Shown in pieces: positions 62,099 to 64,000 of a DNA stretch of 64,000 bases. The notes beneath the pieces were generated by a model. It had not been told where the DNA came from. It saw nothing but the letters and a program-made list of their open reading frames with translations, and did no database searches. How positions within the stretch are numbered: position 1 is the stretch's first letter; each line of letters begins with the position of its first letter. The stretch is from Mucilaginibacter gracilis (lineage in GTDB: Bacteria; Bacteroidota; Bacteroidia; Sphingobacteriales; Sphingobacteriaceae): contig NZ_RBKU01000001.1 of assembly GCF_003633615.1 (NCBI RefSeq), forward strand, positions 248,001 through 312,000. The letters are read 5' to 3'. The position numbers and the translations under genes are program-made.

Positions 62099-63052
62099 TT
62101 ACCTGCTGATTTTATGGCTCTCATGCGGTTTCTTTTTTCTCTTCCTTTTTCTTTCGTCAGTATCGTAGATGTTTGGCATCGGATCTACATAATCCGGTTC
62201 CAGTAAAACTTCAAGTAAGGACTTGCATCCGGTGTTAAGTGGTTGAGTGTAAATCGGAATTTGTATTTGTTTAGGCTCGTGTGTTGGCTGCTGTTGCTTT
62301 GCTTGCTCTGATTCATTTTGCCATTTATTCTGCTCAATGGCCTGGGTTAATCTGCCGAAACTCAAACTGCGGTCTATTTCCGAACCTTTGAACTTATATT
62401 CGCCCTTGCTGAAACTGATACCTTGCACTTCTTTTGTACCACTCTTGAATTTGTAAATCATTTCAACGCCTCTGGTCGAAAGTATTTGCTTTAACTCATC
62501 CAAACTTCTAACTTGCTTACTTAATTGTTTGATCGTGTCGAACAGTTCGTACTTCACTTTATCGGCGCCCTTCAACTGCTGGCGATTGACCTGCATTTTA
62601 TTTTCAGCCATAAAGAATCCATACTTCAAAGTCAACTCTTTGGCGACCTTGATATTTTTGATGTGCTGGAAATTATCGCGTATGGTTTTGCCATTGTTAT
62701 CAACCCGGTTATAGATGATATGAAGGTGTGGATGACACTTATCCTGGTGCCGGACAATCAGTACCTGCGTTTCCTGAATTTTCATTTTTTGCAGGTATTC
62801 TTTTGCGATGTCTGTCATCACCTCATCATTCAATTTTGGTATGTCATTTTCGCTCCAACTCAAAGCTATATGACCGACAGCCTGACCCAAATTTGGATTC
62901 ATTTTACGCTGCATATTGAAGTCGTTAATCGTGTGCGCAATATTGTCGATGCGGATGCCATCGGCATCCAAAATCGTTGCCTCTTTTTTCATCAGGTTAT
63001 ACTGTAATAATCCCTTAAAGCTTTTCCCCGGTTTTGGTATTTTCCCGATCAT
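62099..63052 (-). CDS. Relaxase (mobilization nuclease), MOBP-type
   Basis: A 317-residue protein of the MobA/VirD2-like relaxase family. A candidate catalytic Tyr is at residue 18 (GLLQYNLM), and the metal-binding motif III is HPHLHIIYNRV at residues 107-117 (His107, His109, His111, Asn115). A middle segment with VGHIALSWSE (about 59-68) is motif II-like. The basic C-terminus (RKRKKKPHESHK) would help DNA binding. It nicks oriT to start transfer of a plasmid or integrated element. It starts inside the MobC gene (38-base overlap), an arrangement of a coupled operon. Confidence 0.92.
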   Translation of the reverse strand: MIGKIPKPGKSFKGLLQYNLMKKEATILDADGIRIDNIAHTINDFNMQRKMNPNLGQAVGHIALSWSENDIPKLNDEVMTDIAKEYLQKMKIQETQVLIVRHQDKCHPHLHIIYNRVDNNGKTIRDNFQHIKNIKVAKELTLKYGFFMAENKMQVNRQQLKGADKVKYELFDTIKQLSKQVRSLDELKQILSTRGVEMIYKFKSGTKEVQGISFSKGEYKFKGSEIDRSLSFGRLTQAIEQNKWQNESEQAKQQQPTHEPKQIQIPIYTQPLNTGCKSLLEVLLEPDYVDPMPNIYDTDERKRKRKKKPHESHKISR

Positions 63053-63431
63053 GCCTGTTAAAATATTGGATAGCTTCGTCTATCTGAATCAGTAACTCGT
63101 CGCACCGTCTCGCCACTATTAATATCCCCCCGGTGTGCGCCAGCTTGGTTAGTTGATTTAGGTTGTTAGCCATACCTGTAATAATGTGCAACAGTTCCCG
63201 GTCCTCCCGGCTCAACAATGGAACAATCTTAGAAGTGATCGCAACTCTGCGGAACCAGTCAGCCATCCGCATCCGTGCCTCCTTAGCTTTTGACTTCACG
63301 AAGAATAACTCTGTATTCGTCAACCTGATCTTAACTTCCCGGTCACGCCGTATTCTTTTCTTCGGCCTTCCTCCTTTATGCTTCGGCTTGATACCTGTGT
63401 CTGCTTCTTCGCCCTTTCCCAAAGTTTCCAT
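63015..63431 (-). CDS. mobC: Relaxosome accessory protein MobC
   Basis: A 138-residue basic protein with an N-terminal charged tail (KPKHKGGRPKKRIRRDRE), then a ribbon-helix-helix-like part (EVKIRLTNTELFFVKSKAKE), and a helical C-terminal part with GMANNLNQLTKLAHTGG, typical of MobC. MobC opens or bends oriT and recruits the relaxase. Its stop overlaps the relaxase start, and the candidate oriT lies just upstream at 63487-63574. Confidence 0.88.
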   Translation of the reverse strand: METLGKGEEADTGIKPKHKGGRPKKRIRRDREVKIRLTNTELFFVKSKAKEARMRMADWFRRVAITSKIVPLLSREDRELLHIITGMANNLNQLTKLAHTGGILIVARRCDELLIQIDEAIQYFNRHDRENTKTGEKL

Positions 63432-63486
63432 CTTGTTTTGTTTTTTCCCCTCACCGGAACTTTTCGATATTCAATTCTTATTTTCA

Positions 63487-63574
63487 CCTTATGAGACCAA
63501 CGGGAGCATAAGGCAAGTTTGCCCCTTGCCGAAGGCTTGGGGGAGTTTTGCGGGTACGCAAAACACAAACTTGC
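63487..63574. other. Candidate origin of transfer (oriT) with nested inverted repeats
   Basis: Just before mobC lies a dense cluster of dyads. They are CCTTATG (63487-63493)/CATAAGG (63507-63513), GGCAAG (63512-63517)/CTTGCC (63525-63530), and a loose CCCCTTGCC/GGCTTGGGG (63522-63542). GTTTTGCG (63545-63552)/CGCAAAAC (63557-63564) is perfect, and an outer pair GCAAGTTTG (63513-63521)/CAAACTTGC (63566-63574) encloses most of it. Position upstream of mobC and relaxase genes and such dyads are typical for oriT. The nick site is not determined. Confidence 0.6.
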
Positions 63575-63686
63575 TTCTTATCCTACGATATAGTTGTCCC
63601 GCTGTTTAGCTGTTCCGTTGCTAAGCATTCGCTTGGGTGTTTTTTAGGCAGACGTTTGTTTTTATTTGACCATGGATAATTACCCT

Positions 63687-63974
63687 TTACAAGTCAAGCA
63701 AGGTTACCTGGCTTCCCGTTCGCTTGCTGTACGACGGTTCGTAAAGAATAAACCTCCGGTTCATTAGTAGCTTTATGCAATCGTGATAAGTAGCGATTGA
63801 CCGGATACCGGATAATGCCATTAACCGTTTTCGTGTTACCCTGAATGGTAATGTGTTGCCCTGTTCCTGCCAACATGAAAGCATGGCGGTATACAGGCTA
63901 ATGTGGTATGGATTTAGCCCCCCGGCTTGTTGAACTTGCTTTAAGAAAGCTTCGACACTAGGTTTATTTTTCAC
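63687..63974 (-). CDS. Small helix-turn-helix protein of the mobile element
   Basis: A 95-residue protein with a likely winged-helix part: NPYHISLYTAMLSCWQ, then RVTRKRLMALSGIRSIATYHDCIKLL, then RFILYEPSYSKRTGS as a wing-like strand. Proteins of this kind are encoded between integrase and mobilization genes in Bacteroidota mobilizable elements; it could regulate excision or replication. It is likely the next gene after the primase/integrase module that should lie beyond the window. The family is not named with certainty. Confidence 0.65.
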   Translation of the reverse strand: MKNKPSVEAFLKQVQQAGGLNPYHISLYTAMLSCWQEQGNTLPFRVTRKRLMALSGIRSIATYHDCIKLLMNRRFILYEPSYSKRTGSQVTLLDL

Positions 63975-64000
63975 CCGTTAACCCCTTTCTCCAATAGCTT

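Noticed and set aside
63320..63568. 82-residue minus-strand frame overlapping the start of mobC
   Set aside because: It is in another frame, runs through the oriT-like dyads and ends inside mobC without any domain.
63163..63609. 148-residue plus-strand frame opposite mobC
   Set aside because: It is a shadow of mobC and of the candidate oriT; no domain is recognisable.

Overview
The window looks like chromosome of a member of the phylum Bacteroidota, most probably Sphingobacteriaceae (Mucilaginibacter/Pedobacter-like). The evidence is three SusC/SusD-era features: two SusC/SusD pairs, two hybrid two-component regulators, a Por (type IX) secretion tail on a large lyase, and DUF5017/DUF4960 surface lipoproteins. 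The genus is inference; no rRNA or intact tRNA gene is present.

Layout. Positions 1-1340 hold the end of a quinone oxidoreductase, a DoxX-like membrane protein and a decayed HxlR-type regulator. Positions 1474-6100 hold a hairpin-rich repeat and terminator, a TonB-type outer-membrane barrel protein, a small membrane protein, and a divergent ECF sigma factor with a putative anti-sigma partner, then 600 bases without a gene. Positions 6217-42533, all on the minus strand, form a large polysaccharide-utilisation region. Its core operon (23098 down to 7909) is SusC, SusD with an inserted module, a DUF5017 lipoprotein, a heparinase II/III-type lyase, a GH56-like (hyaluronidase-like) protein, GH105, GH20, NagB fused to a PIG-L domain, and a NagP/FucP-type sugar transporter. 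Around it are two GH29 fucosidases, GH3, a Reg_prop-type hybrid sensor, a phosphodiesterase-like enzyme, GH31, GH95 and a 1,436-residue PL8 chondroitinase-ABC-like lyase. Together they suggest a fucosylated, uronic-acid plus N-acetylhexosamine (glycosaminoglycan-like) glycan. No sulfatase of the common formylglycine type is visible.

At 43189-43256 there is a 24-base tRNA 3' end (minus strand), immediately followed by a strong terminator but lacking the rest of the tRNA. This is the expected footprint of a tRNA-targeting integrase. Everything to its right appears to be an integrated mobilizable element: a GH2 enzyme, a complete fructan (levan/inulin) utilisation locus (two GH32 enzymes, DUF4960 lipoprotein, SusD, SusC, fructokinase, sugar porter, and a divergently transcribed hybrid sensor with a periplasmic sugar-binding domain), then mobilization genes (coiled-coil membrane protein, MOBP relaxase, MobC), a candidate oriT and a small helix-turn-helix protein. 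The integrase and the intact tRNA would lie beyond base 64000.

The gene set of the right-hand locus matches the known Bacteroides thetaiotaomicron levan locus in content. Surface GH32 and the DUF4960/SusD lipoproteins would capture and cut fructan, SusC would import oligosaccharides, periplasmic GH32 would release fructose, the porter and kinase would take it to fructose-6-phosphate, and the divergent sensor would read periplasmic fructose. A 12-base direct repeat with 21-base period lies in the divergent promoter and is a good candidate operator.
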